Below are positions 21,534 to 31,622 of a stretch of 64,000 bases of DNA, piece after piece. Position 1 is the first letter of the stretch. The number at the start of each line of letters is the position of its first letter. The position numbers were made by a program, and so were the translations under genes. The DNA is taken from assembly GCA_037176885.1 (NCBI GenBank), contig JAWWNJ010000208.1, positions 62,001-126,000 on the forward strand. Reading direction: 5' to 3'. The notes beneath the pieces were generated by a model. That model made no database searches. It was not told the DNA's origin and saw nothing but the letters and a program-made list of their open reading frames with translations. This DNA is from Favolaschia claudopus. Lineage: Eukaryota > Basidiomycota > Agaricomycetes > Agaricales > Mycenaceae.

Positions 21534-21955
21534 TGTTAAAGATACGGTCGATCCTCGAGTTCTTCGTGGAAATCCGCAAGCGAAGGGTGATGCCAAAATA
21601 CAGTAGCGTTCCGCTTTACTGTATTTCTCCAGCAGAGAAGTAGACTAGTAGCGTCAAGCTTTACTAGTTACTTGAGAGTAGATTGTTGAATAGAAGTGTT
21701 TGCACACAAAAGTGGGTTGAATGTAAGATAATATTCAACGGAAGTATCTACGACTTCTTATACATGGTAGGGAGCCTCTGAGACAGGGATATGTGACATA
21801 GGAAACTAGGTAGGGTCTCAGGATAGGAATGATGAGGAGAGAATGGAATGTAGAGTCAAGGGATAAAAGATAGACATAGGAACAATGTTCAAGACTCACG
21901 ATCGTAGACTTGGAGCCGAGACGTCCGTGCACCAAGACGTCTGTGATCCATGACA
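21534..21955 (-). repeat. 5' LTR of the gag-only element
   Basis: It is the pair of 18652-19074. On the minus strand it starts TGTCATGGATCACAG and ends ...TTTAACA, directly followed by the primer-binding position TTGGTGGACACATT. Confidence 0.93.
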
Positions 21956-22019
21956 ATAGCTCAATAACCCTGGGGGTGGGGTCTACCGAATTTTTTAAAA
22001 AAAGAATCGACCCCCGGTT

Positions 22020-22345
22020 CCTTGTCCCCAAATTGGGTTTTTGAGGCGATTGGGGCGGCGAATTTGCCCAAGCCTTGTCCTGAAATTGGGTTTTTGAGGG
22101 CTCGGAAGGTGATTTTTGCTCGAGATCGGGCAGAATTTCCGGTTTCCACTCAGCTCACATATTTTTTGCAGGGTAGTTAGTGCACTAGATTCGGCCATTG
22201 TCTTCCTGTTCCGGGGCGCGGGAGAAAAAATCGCATTTTTTGACCGTTTTGCGTGACATTTTTTTGGCGTAGTCACGACCGTGACGCGTCACAACTCTTG
22301 TCCGATATTGGGTTTTTGAGGCCTGGAAAATTGGGTTTTTGCCCC
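22020..22345. repeat. Dispersed ATTGGGTTTTTGAG motif cluster
   Basis: The motif ATTGGGTTTTTG(AG/CC) recurs near 22032, 22087, 22306 and 22331, separated by unrelated spacers. Its function is unknown; it may belong to the larger repeat whose arm follows. Confidence 0.5.
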
Positions 22346-23010
22346 AAAATCGCGCGGACTCTGGCTGGATTCGGATAAGAAATCAACTTTTGGGCGACCA
22401 AGGCTGGCCAAAAATTCGGATATAGCATAGTCTCCCAAGTCAGACCACAAATCCCGAGATTTTTTTTGTGTTATATTGGGACGGGCAAAAAATCTGATTT
22501 AATGGTCTGATTTCACTGGCATATCAAAAGCCGTGAGTCCCCATTCCGGAAAAGGAAATCACCAAAAAGGAAATTTCCTGCTTGCCCTTTGCTCAGCCAG
22601 GAGGGTAGCTAGAAACCTGGTGTAACTTCGAAGACCTTTGAAAGCCTACCCAAATGATTCCTGGTCTCAAATATTTGAGCCCCGTTTGTGAATTAGCCTC
22701 ATTTTGAGTCGAACGCTCTGTGGCTGTGCCTCTCGTCCGAAAAGGTTCAACTTCGCATCCACATTTCCTATACAGCCAAGTGGAGAAGCAAAGAATTTCT
22801 AGTGACAAAGTTGTAGATTAAAGCCTACAGTATGGTGCCTAATACAATTTGGAAGGAAATATCTTGATTTTGGTGCGGGACAAGAGGTTTGGGGGAAGGG
22901 TGACTTGCGGCTAACGCGTGACACCTAACTCTAGACTAGATATAGCATGGGGGGGTGCCGACCAGGTCTGGCCGGGTTCGGATAAAGTTGAGTGGCCAAA
23001 TTGCCGCCGG
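22345..23010. repeat. Left inverted arm of the TTATCCGAATC repeat (family X), split by an insertion
   Basis: 22345-22427 plus 22939-23010 together match, inverted, 24306-24480 (words ATTCGGATAAGAAATCAACT, GGCTGGCCAAAAATTCGGAT, GGGTTCGGATAAAGTTGAGT). A third, diverged copy is at 57840-57975. Confidence 0.75.
22428..22938. mobile_element. 511-bp insertion with 9-bp target duplication (Mutator-like?)
   Basis: GATATAGCA flanks the insert at 22419-22427 and 22939-22947. The uninterrupted family X copy at 24306-24480 shows the empty site (ATGCTATATCCG). The insert begins TAGTCT and ends AGACTA; inverted similarity beyond six bases is weak. A 9-bp duplication is typical of Mutator-like elements. 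No transposase. Confidence 0.7.
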
Positions 23011-23282
23011 CTTGACAAGCCCGAATCTCGACGGAATGAGCCGAGTTCCTCACAAAATCACTGGGATCTGGCGTCGAAATACCACGGCTATCACCTATTT
23101 CCCGGCATCTGGACACAAAGGTTCGGCAGCCAGCGAACAAAAATGATACCCAGGCTAAACGAAGCTACATTTTATCACCAAGAGCTTCCGCGAGGCCGTC
23201 CGGGCTGTAGGACCGAAATTTTGCATTTTTCTTGATTTTAGCCGATTTTTTGAGGCCGAACGTTCCGTATATCATCAGCCCT

Positions 23283-23915
23283 ATGGAGGATTCGTTCTCG
23301 TCGCACTTGCCTCTGAGCCCGATGCGTGCGGCCTACGGGATGACGCCGCTGTATGAACCGTTCAGTCCCAAGACTCCACCTTCTACCGCCGGTTTCTATC
23401 CTACGACTTCGAATCCTTTGGCGCATCGCCGGACGAACGCAGTCGATTGTGAGCGGCAAAGACAGTTGAACTATCGCAGTGAGGTTCTTACTGACTTGAT
23501 TTTCTGGCCGTTTCTGATTAAATATTCTCGTTGTTCAGCTAAACCATGCAGATATTTCATGGCCGGTAATACCTGTCCCAGTGGAGACGACTGTACATTG
23601 TGCGTATCATATTCAATGCAGTTTATATAAAATTCCAATCTGATCATCCAACAGTAATCATGGTAAAGTCCCAGACAAGCTCGATGAACAGATGGACGAA
23701 GAGAAACTGCAACACGACCTCCCGCCCGAGCCTCTTTCAACAAAGGAACAAAATCGTCGCAAAGGCTTCTTCCCAATCCAGTGGCGCGTCATTAGCGGGG
23801 GCGTCCTAGCTGGTGGTGGCTCTAGAGGTATTGTTACTTCAACATTTATTTTATGTATCAAGACTGACTCGAGGCCACTCAAGGTGACTCCTCGAACGAC
23901 TGTTCAATGAGTTTG
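23283..23915 (+). CDS. CCCH zinc-finger protein (multi-exon)
   Basis: Exon 1 starts at the ATG at 23283 (MEDSFSSHLPLSPMRAAYGM) and ends at 23478. An in-frame 60-nt intron (GTGAGG...TTCAG, 23479-23538) is followed by exon 2, a 55-nt intron (23600-23654) and exon 3. Splicing yields YRTKPCRYFMAGNTCPSGDD followed by CTFNHG. This is a perfect C-x8-C-x5-C-x3-H finger whose last His is created only by the second splice, strong support for the model. Exon 3 continues FFPIQWRVISGGVLAGGGSR, with a Gly-rich end and a GTATTG donor at about 23827. The 3' exon choice is uncertain: one acceptor ends the protein at about 23915, while another frame (LPHGAFAAGGTPHYRPHRPG) stays open further. CCCH fingers usually bind RNA; no other domain is seen. 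The gene lies between inverted copies of family X. Confidence 0.75.
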
Positions 23916-24305
23916 TAATCTCCCCCACGGAGCCTTTGCCGCGGGAGGCACTCCGCATTACCGTCCCCACCGTCCCGGCGCCATCCAAAGTCGTCAAGTG
24001 CTTTTCGCCGAAAGAACCCAGACCAGAAATCAAACCTAACACGATCAAATCACATTCGAATCACCAACGCACTCTGTCTATTGCGACCACGCCTGTTACC
24101 GCGAATATAGACCACGTTCATGTGCGCCGTTCGTTTCTATATCCGTTCATCGATGTCTGAACGCATTTCTTTCATACAGCTGTTTTCTGCTGAGTCTCCT
24201 GGGGGTCTGTAGTCACATACTGCAATGTGCGAAACGATCTTGAAACATCAGGAGTCATTTCGATCTTTGTTTTGGCCAGTTGTCCATAATACTAATACTC
24301 AAAGC

Positions 24306-24480
24306 TTCGAAACTTTGGCCACTCAACTTTATCCGAACCCGGCCAGACCTGGTCGGCACCCCCCCCCATGCTATATCCGAATTTTTGGCCAGCCTTGGTC
24401 GCCCAAAACTTGATTTCTTATCCGAATCCAGCCAGAGTCCGCGCGATTTTGGGGCATGTTTTATCCGAATCGAAAATTTC
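24306..24480. repeat. Right arm of family X repeat (uninterrupted)
   Basis: It carries TTATCCGAACCCGGCCAG, CATGCTATATCCGAATTTTT and TTGATTTCTTATCCGAATCC. It is inverted relative to 22345-23010, with the CCCH gene in between. Confidence 0.75.
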
Positions 24481-24484
24481 GCGG

Positions 24485-25350
24485 GCAGGCATCATAGTTG
24501 ATTGCCAGGGGTCCTATCAAGGGGGTACCGATCCGCGAAATCTGCACTAGGGGTCGAAGTTCTTTTCTCAGCGATTTCGGGGACCCCTCCCCCCCTCTAA
24601 ATGGGGGAATTTCCTTTTGGGGAGGCCAACAATCACTCACACGCTGTCGCCAGCGCACTTTCTCAAGTCTTTCTTGCTCTTTGCCCACTCCTTCTCCCCT
24701 CTATCTGCGCCCGTCCAACCCCGTGTACCACAGAAAATTCATATAACATTGTGCTACGTTCAACAAACACTTTCTACTGGCCTATCTTTGCCTTTTTTGC
24801 CCCTGTACAAGACTCGCATACCTATCTCTAATTCAATATTGGAACTCAAACCCGAACACTTTCTAGGACTCACCGAAAAAATCATAGTCGATCTGTGCGC
24901 GTCAGAGATGATTAGCGGTGTCTTTGATTTTCTTCTTCTTTAGGACGCGAGTGGCCGGGTAGCTCTGTCAAACGACGCGAGACAGTGGTGTCAGGGAAAA
25001 CTATCAATAAACTCTCAGCAATTTGCACATAGAAGGTTGAATTTGATTGGCATATGGCATACCGTTGACAGAAGTGAGCGGCGTTCTTCAATCAAAATTA
25101 TCAAATGTCGGGGAAGAACGCGAGTGTGAAAAAACGGACACCTCCCCCCGCAATGACCTTCCTAAAAAGGAAATCTGGGCCGTGGGGACCATACAGCACC
25201 ACGGTAGAGAGCGTCCATCAAACGTCACTGGTCTAGAGGTTTCAATGTGAGTAGACTTACTTATTGGGTTGCTTGTGGTGCCGGGTTCGATCCCGGCTCA
25301 TTGTTTTGACTTTACTTTCTTTGTGGTCATTTCCTTCCTCCACGCGCCGC
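24485..25350. other. Intergenic stretch, no supported gene
   Basis: Pyrimidine-rich at 24560-24800, with short frames only. A GCCGGGTTCGATCCCGGC hairpin near 25280 resembles a tRNA T-arm, but no cloverleaf fits (see rejected items). Confidence 0.45.
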
Positions 25351-25351
25351 C

Positions 25352-25464
25352 TGCCTCTACGCACTGCCGAAGGCCCAAATGTTATTGGTTAGGGTCAAGA
25401 CTGCCGAAGGCCAAAACAGTGTTGGTTAGGCAAGCACTGCCAAGGCCAAAAACAGTGTTGGTTA
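25352..25464. repeat. Minisatellite of about 35-bp units (ACTGCCGAAGGCCAAAACAG), interrupted by transposons
   Basis: Three diverged units (ACTGCCGAAGGCC...GTTGGTTA) end exactly at the mariner element. Another unit straddles the downstream element (27835-27858 and 29331-29350), so two elements landed in one array. Confidence 0.75.
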
Positions 25465-25610
25465 CAGCTATTTTGGAAACGATAGACAGTCTCGATTTTC
25501 GAGCTGAGTTCGGCAGTTCCCGGCATACCCGTCATATAATTATTTTTAGCTACAGCTCAGCTCCATCATGACGACGAGCGTTGCCCGCCAATACTCTCCT
25601 CACTCTCACC

Positions 25611-26774
25611 ATGATACGACGAGGAAACCGCCGCCACATACCTAAGGAGCAGAAACAGCTCATCACCACAATGTCGGCCCATATGTCTGTCCCAGACATT
25701 GCTGCAGCTACCAACATCAGCGAGCGAACCATTTACCGCATCATCCGAACGTGGCGGACCACTGGGGACCACGTCCAAATTCCTCTGCAGCTCGGACGAC
25801 CCCGCATTCTCACATCTTTTGATGTCGCGGTCTGTGATCTTCTCAATACTCTTCGTATTTGACCCTTTGAGAAGTATCTTGAGGGTCTTGTTGCGAGAAC
25901 CCCCGACATCTATCTTTTCGAGCTACAGGAATGTTTGTACGAAGCCACGGGACTCGACGTCGCCAAAACCACCATACGTGACGCCCTTTTGCGAATGGGT
26001 TATGTTCGGGTTCATGTAAGTAAAATTGCTGGGAGTTTCGTGCCGCTGACATGAGTATATCCCTAGATATCTCGAACTGCAGTCGAAGCCGAGGAAAACA
26101 AACGGCTTGGTTTCCAATGTGAAGTTGGACAACACCCACCTCGAAGACTGGTCTTCCTAGACGAAGCAGCTTGCAATCGACGCACAACGCGGCGGCAGAT
26201 GGCATGGGCCCCTATTGGAATGCGAGCGCGGCGGCATGATTTTTTTGTCCGAGGCATCCGGTATGTGTTTATGCTCTTGCCAGTACTTCGTACCTGCTGT
26301 TATTCTGTGCTTCCGGCAATTTGCCTCAATGGCATACTTCACTTTGATGTGTTGACTCGATCCTGGACCGCCGTAGAGTTCCGCAACTATCTCGATGTTC
26401 TCCTTGACCGCATGAATCCCTTTCCACAGGACAACTCTGTTCTCGTCATGGACAACACAAGTGTTCATCATTTTGATGGGATTCGTGAGATGGTCGAGGG
26501 ACGGTGCGTAGGATATATCCTCTTGATTGCCAACCAACTGAATTTGATCTACAGCGGGCGTCGACTCATTTATTTGTCACCATACTCTCCCGACTTCAAT
26601 CCATGCGAAGAAGGGTTTTCATGCATGAAATATTGGATCCGCCGCAACCGGGACGATGTTCTCAGCTCAATGGAAGGGCGTGATGGTTGCGACCCCATCG
26701 CAACTCTGTGGGAAGCTGCTCATGAGACGATGACCCCAGAGAACATCGAAGGGTGGTTCAGGGATGTTGTATAG
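25611..26774 (+). CDS. Tc1/mariner-type DDE transposase
   Basis: Cut-and-paste transposase acting on the element's terminal repeats. The start is the ATG at 25611 (MIRRGNRRHIPKEQKQLITT). A helix-turn-helix region follows (SVPDIAAATNISERTIYRII). The DDE endonuclease has its three acidic positions in RRLVFLDEAAC, SVLVMDNTSVHHFDG and YLSPYSPDFNPCEEGF. Inferred introns: 25830-25871 (42 nt, contains an in-frame TGA), 26016-26066 and 26504-26554. A fourth, 26261-26299, has a GTATGT donor and would give GIRYSVLPAICLNGIL, but its acceptor reads CTG instead of an AG. Because it is 39 nt without stops, retention still leaves an open protein of about 339 aa. The gene may therefore still be functional or only mildly altered. 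Confidence 0.88.
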
Positions 26775-26926
26775 GTTGTTGTACCGGTAGTTGTGTCAAT
26801 ACACGAGTAGGACGGCAAGAAATTATATGAACAAGTAGTACGACTATACAAATATACAGAAAACTAGTAGAGATACAGTATCTACAGGTTATAGAGGCGG
26901 CGATAACATACACAGCGTGAAATAAA

Positions 26927-27608
26927 TTAGTTCTCCTTGTCGCTTGAACCCATAGATAACGGATGACTTACCAGGTTAACCACTTCCATTATCACCTCTT
27001 TCTGACGACGTGTGCTCCTCTGGAGCTTGAGAAGCTGCTGGAAGGCGTCGCGAACATCGTCCTCGGATGACAGACGGTGATATGGATCCTTGCAACGCTC
27101 CTGAGACTCTTTCCATCCCAACGTCGCAGATGTGGGGTCGACATTCATCTGAGCTGTGATGCGGGATAGAAAGTCGCCGGCAGGAATGTCAGAGGGGAGG
27201 ACGAGGGTTGTGGTAACCGTGGCGCGCTTCTTTCCGTTTCCTGGCTCGCCATAGATAGGGACTTTGACTGTGATGAAGGTACCGCGGTCTGGAAGTTTAT
27301 TAGTAGCCTGCAGAATGCGCAAATGGCTGTAACACACCTGCAGTTTGACTGGGAGCTGTAGTGGATGGCAACTGAGATTGGCGAGCTTCGACAATGTGAG
27401 GAGGGAACGGAGGAAGCTGGTATTGATGATAAGACGGATCTTCATCGCTAGGATCATCGTCGTCGCCCCCAGGCTGCTCGTAGTCGCGGGTGTGGTCAAA
27501 CATGCCATTGTCGAGAGAGGCCTGTAATTGGGCCACTGCGAGCTGTCGTCCAGTGAGAGCGGGGGGAGGGCCGACGCCAAGAAGATATGGTGCAATAGTG
27601 TTTTGCAT
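26927..27608 (-). CDS. Second gene of the mariner-type element, about 210 aa, unknown function
   Basis: Two exons on the minus strand: 27608-27338, starting MQNTIAPYLLGVGPPPALTG, and 27288-26927. A 49-nt intron (GTGTGT...TTCCAG) joins them in frame to give ADRGTFITVKVPIYGEPG. Exon 1 is disordered, with an acidic stretch (GGDDDDPSDEDPS). Exon 2 looks like a compact alpha/beta domain: TVTTTLVLPSDIPAGDFLSR, ATLGWKESQER, YRLSSEDDVRDAF-like sequence, then KEVIMEVVNL. The pattern recalls an uncharacterised family common in basidiomycetes, perhaps ubiquitin-like or PB1-like in fold; that is inference. A different open frame across exon 1 (VEHMLRYISSLNESKAPNYS) leaves the 5' end uncertain. It is convergent with the transposase and inside the same terminal repeats. 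Confidence 0.65.
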
Positions 27609-27858
27609 GGTGTCAAAACCGGTCGAAAAGTAGAATAGTTGGGCGCCTTGGACTCGTTGAGCGAGGATATATAGCGCAGCATATGCTCCACACGATCGTC
27701 AGCCTGCTCGTCATGACTGTAAGTCTCCAGTGACGGAAAGGTTATTCTAAATTTGGCACGACATAGTTACGACCTCTCGGCCCGAACTCAGCTAAAAAAT
27801 CGAGACTGTCTATCGTTTCCAAAATAGCTGTAAGTAAAACACTGCCGAAGGCCAAAAG

Positions 27859-29330
27859 TGGGAACGGGCATCGCCTATGATCGCCGCGGCAGCTTTGTTC
27901 TTGTTTGTTCTCAATGAAAATGTTTACTTCGCATGTTCCTCCGGTTTCTGGCTTTCCTCCCCTTAAGATCGACACGGTTACCTGACAATAAGTATGGTGG
28001 TCGGCAACGCTGCCAAAATTCGGTGATCGTACAACCGGTATTACCGCATTTGGAAGGTGCCTCCTCCTCGACCACTCATTTTCCTCTAAATAGTGTTCCC
28101 TGACGCAGGAGAAATACAAAACATGTTTGAATATTCACCAATACCCTAAGGCAGTCTGTTGAGAGTAATTTCAAGCAAGAAAAGGGTGTAAATACCCAAT
28201 ATATTGTGGCACCTCTCCGACTGCTCACCTAAAAATTCCGACGCGCATGAGGAAGTTAGAACTATCGGTATACCCGGAAATTGTACCTTACGTAGTCTAG
28301 ACTAAAATGACTGAAGTTAATTTACAGAATCCCACTTGAGTGTCGACGTATGTCCAAATCAGTAGGTGAAAATGGCGGGTTTGTGCATTTCGGGGCACAA
28401 ATTAAAACAACGACTTCAGTCATTTGCTTTAGGGAGCATCCACCATTCATTTGTCCCGCCAAAATTTTCCCTCAAAGTGCTTGCACGATGAGGAAAACCG
28501 CCTGACCACTGATTGTGCACCTGTCGGAGTTTGAAATTGGCGGCGGGTTGCCGACCACCAATAAGTACTTCTCATCGATGAAACTACATGTTCCAAGTTT
28601 TTTCACCTCAAAATTCGAGTTTCTGGCGGATATTTGGCAGAAACATCGAATCCATGCGAAGTCATACCAGGTGAAAATATTATTTTGGGACTTCGTTTAG
28701 ACTTTGTGAGATATGGTTCAGCATAAGCAGGTTTACACCGGTGATTCTTTGCTGTTTTAGCCCTAGACTGAACAAGTGCGCAACTTTGAACTGTGGCAAG
28801 TGTTACATTCTGTCACATTTCAACTTCACGCGCGTTTTGACGCGTTCTGTACGTCCTATACACCAGATTTCTGCACCAAAACATACATATGAGCTATTAA
28901 AAACAATCGACGGTATAAGATCCCGAATCTTCAGAATTCCCGGTATTTAATGGCCCAAATTCACCATTTTCAGTAAAAACCCTAAGGCTTTTGCAATTCT
29001 GAGTGAATCGACTGGAAATCGCGGGCGAGTCTCTTCGACTCGATCCTTTCAACAGCGCTATCAGAGCGGATTTTGATTTTTAAATCTTATTCTCTCACTA
29101 CAGTGAACAACTTCAATAATCAAGTCCCTCCTCCATTTACAAGACGAAATTAAAAAATCCGCTCTGATAGCGCTATTCTCTTACCAAATTCACTATGAGT
29201 TTATGTTTTGTGCCAGAACTCAAAGTGGAAGATGAAGATGGTATCAAGTTTACAAAGTAGGAACCAGACGCACCAGCGAACCAAACAGGAACAAAGCTGC
29301 CGTTCTGATCAAGGGCGATGCCCGTTCCCA
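27859..29330. mobile_element. Inverted-repeat element (TGGGAACGGGCATCGCC family), copy 1
   Basis: The ends TGGGAACGGGCATCGCC and GGCGATGCCCGTTCCCA are perfect inverses; about 50 bp match if subterminal GCGGCAGCTTTGTTC is included. CCAAAAG flanks both sides (27852-27858 and 29331-29337), a 7-bp duplication, or 8 bp with one mismatch, fitting a hAT-like element. No transposase. Inside are two smaller inverted-repeat pieces: 28302-28432 (ATGACTGAAGT termini) and 29054-29174 (AGCGCTATCAGAGCGGATTT termini). A diverged copy is at 52446-53341. Confidence 0.75.
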
Positions 29331-29350
29331 CCAAAAGCGTGTTGATTAGT

Positions 29351-29384
29351 GTTAGGGTTAAGGGTTAGGGTTAATGTTAGGGTA
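29351..29384 (+). repeat. Interstitial telomere-like TTAGGG tract
   Basis: Within 34 bases there are four TTAGGG words, with TTAA or AATG interruptions, immediately after a minisatellite unit. TTAGGG is the usual telomere unit in filamentous fungi. Confidence 0.75.
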
Positions 29385-30640
29385 TATGAGGTATCTTTTT
29401 AAAAAAACCTGGCATAAAACATGCTACAATTTGACTAAGAATACCGCTACAATGACTTGAGCTCGGGAGTGTGTCCCAAAAAGGCAATATATGACGTAAG
29501 TGTCATTGCGGGGGGAGCGCACGCCGCAGAGGCTTTTCTTTTCTTGAGTTTGGCACTCAATTTCGTGTGTCGACAAGTGAATGTCATGTGAGAAGGCGGC
29601 TTGTTCCGAACTTCAACCTACGGGAAAAATCGGCCATTTCGAGGGCTTTACTTCGCCGGAAATAGCCTCAGATTGCCGAGGGTTTCACTGGCCGGGGCCA
29701 TCGGCTTCAAACGGTCTGGCGACCGATTTGCCATCACCGGGGTTGCCTGTCGCTGTCAGTTCTTGAAGTGACGCGGTCACGTGCAGCGCGGCGATGCGAG
29801 AGTTTCGTGTTTTGAGCAAGTTCGATGGCGGAATTCTGGATAACGGGAGCAGGTGAGAGTATATGATGTATGTAGAGGTGAATGGAATATATGAGTGGCC
29901 GCTAACGCCCGAAAAGGAGCTCGCAAGCATGAGGCGTATGCCTATCATGCCACGAGCGTGCCAATAGGCACTTCCACAGAGGGGGGCTTTTGGATTTCGC
30001 CCTCGGAATCCCACTAATTAGTGAAGACTTGACGGAGTGGTTGATGGAAGGAAATTACGAAGGCGCGTCGAAAGTATGGGAAAAGGAACGGAAAGAAACC
30101 AGAAAGAAAAACTAATCGTGCCGAAACCACGAAGCGTTGCGCCTTGGATCAACAATATCACCATCGTCGAGCACGTTATAGTGATGTTCTTCGTAAACCG
30201 CAAAACCTAACAACTGTAAGGGCAACCTTTAGGACCCGAGATGTCTCGAGGGTCTAGCGAGGGAGAATCCAAAGTTAATTAAGAAGCTACTAAGAATACA
30301 TCACACCGCACCTAGCGAGGGAGAATCCAAAGAGAAGAAAGGCTGAGGATTCCCACGCTAGGTGCAGTAAACATATAGTAACTAGTTCCCACAAGCTCGG
30401 AGCAATCGGCAATGATCGATTGATCCCGGGCCAAGTCACATGTCTTACTCCACGATGACATAAGTGGGAAATCTGCAGGAGGCCTGCGTCATAGGTGGCT
30501 GTGTAGTGCCAAAAGAGGGAGTTCCCCTGACAACAACTGGTGATTAGGATCATTGAAGCCTCTCACCGTATGATTCGTAGGTGTTCAGTTACGACTCCAG
30601 GCATAGAATCGGTCTCGACGAAGACGTTCTACGGGGGGTA
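29385..30640. other. Mostly non-coding; short hairpin and dispersed repeat
   Basis: 29625-29735 is a diverged copy of the 9030-9150 repeat. 30305-30366 forms a hairpin (CGCACCTAGCGAGGGAGAAT versus ATTCCCACGCTAGGTGC), and GAGGGAGAATCCAAAG is repeated at about 30260 and 30319. No gene family recognised. Confidence 0.5.
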
Positions 30641-31189
30641 AGATGGAGAGCGTGGGAACCCCGCACCCTGATGTAAGCAGCCCATGTGACCGTGGGAGGT
30701 TCCAAATCTCGAGGTTCGCAACGAAAAATTATTTATTTTAGCCTTTTTTGAGGGCTGGGAGCCCTTATCCCTACCTACAACCCTGCTAAGATCTTCGAAA
30801 CGGTCCTTACTGTGCATACTACACCACTAGACTCCCCTTTGTTGCTGCCGAGCTGCCCACAACATGACCAAAGCATGGGCCGGGGCGGGCCGAGGTGGCA
30901 GTGCTGTGGCAGTGCATTCCAAATCTTTCGACAGATTTTTGGAAAACGCGCCGCTTGACGGGAAAACACGATTGCAACACTTCCTTGAAAATGTCACACT
31001 AATGTCACACCCGGTTATATCCTTTCTCCTGAGGCTTTTTTGGTCAAAACTCTTCATAGAATGTCATCTACTGCTCTGTAACTTCCATTTCTATGAAAAA
31101 CCTTGGCCCTAAGTGGCCCGGTATAAATGCGTGACAGATTACACTGTGACTGCTGACATAAGGGTGCGGGGTTCCCACGCTCTCCATCT
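30641..31189 (+). mobile_element. TA-flanked inverted-repeat element (AGATGGAGAGCG family Z), copy 1
   Basis: The ends are AGATGGAGAGCGTGGGAACC and its inverse, with TA at 30639-30640 and 31190-31191. A nearly identical copy in the opposite orientation is at 48806-49363, and an end-truncated diverged copy at 57976-58543. No transposase. Confidence 0.88.
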
Positions 31190-31622
31190 TAATCGCCGCA
31201 GATGAGCATCGGAAGCAATCAACTTATAGCCAATTGAGTCTGGAGATGAAGCAAGCGAAGGGGAAAGAACAGAGGAATAGGAGTAGACTCAGCTGGGTAT
31301 AAATAAGAAACGCGAACCGAGACACGGAACAAAAGGCGGGTATTTGTGGAATTTAAGACCAGACTTCGAGTCGAATGTCTCAATCTAATTAACCAACCAA
31401 GAATTATCGAAGCAAAGAATATCATGACGAAATGAGGACTCAGCTCGACCCAAAAGCAACGAGTAATATGCGATGTCCATTCGAATATTCGCAACGATCC
31501 GTTCGAGATGTCCATGGGGGAATCAGACAGAGGTACCGAGGTTTTAGTGCGCAATGTCTGGTTGTCAGTAGTCTCACCAAGTCATGATAGTCGATAAATC
31601 TATTATATAGAGTCTGAACTTG

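Larger units (their letters stand above)
18652..21955 (-). mobile_element. Complete gag-only LTR retrotransposon with 5-bp target duplication
   Basis: Two nearly identical LTRs (18652-19074 and 21534-21955) bound one gag ORF on the minus strand. Read on that strand, the LTRs begin TGTCATGGATC and end ATCTTTAACA. ATAGC occurs immediately outside both ends (18647-18651 and 21956-21960), a 5-bp target duplication. Next to the 5' LTR the minus strand reads TTGGTGGACACATTGGG (primer-binding position). Next to the 3' LTR is the purine tract ACTGGGGGGGCTA. Only about 28 bp separate the gag stop from the 3' LTR, so protease, RT, RNase H and integrase were never accommodated. This is a TR-GAG type non-autonomous element. 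I see only two differences between the LTRs, suggesting a recent insertion. Confidence 0.93.
25465..27830. mobile_element. Tc1/mariner-type DNA transposon with two genes
   Basis: Terminal inverted repeats of about 50 bp begin CAGCTATTTTGGAAACGATA; the right end is the inverse, with few mismatches. TA duplications are at 25463-25464 and 27831-27832. The 2366-bp element carries an intron-containing DDE transposase on the plus strand and an unrelated two-exon gene on the minus strand near the right end. Conserved reading frames and matched ends suggest a fairly young copy. Confidence 0.92.

Noticed and set aside
25275..25305. tRNA-like T-arm (GCCGGGTTCGATCCCGGC)
   Set aside because: The stem-loop has a 6-nt loop rather than the 7-nt TTCRANY loop with a proper 5-bp stem, and no D-arm, anticodon arm or acceptor stem fits upstream.
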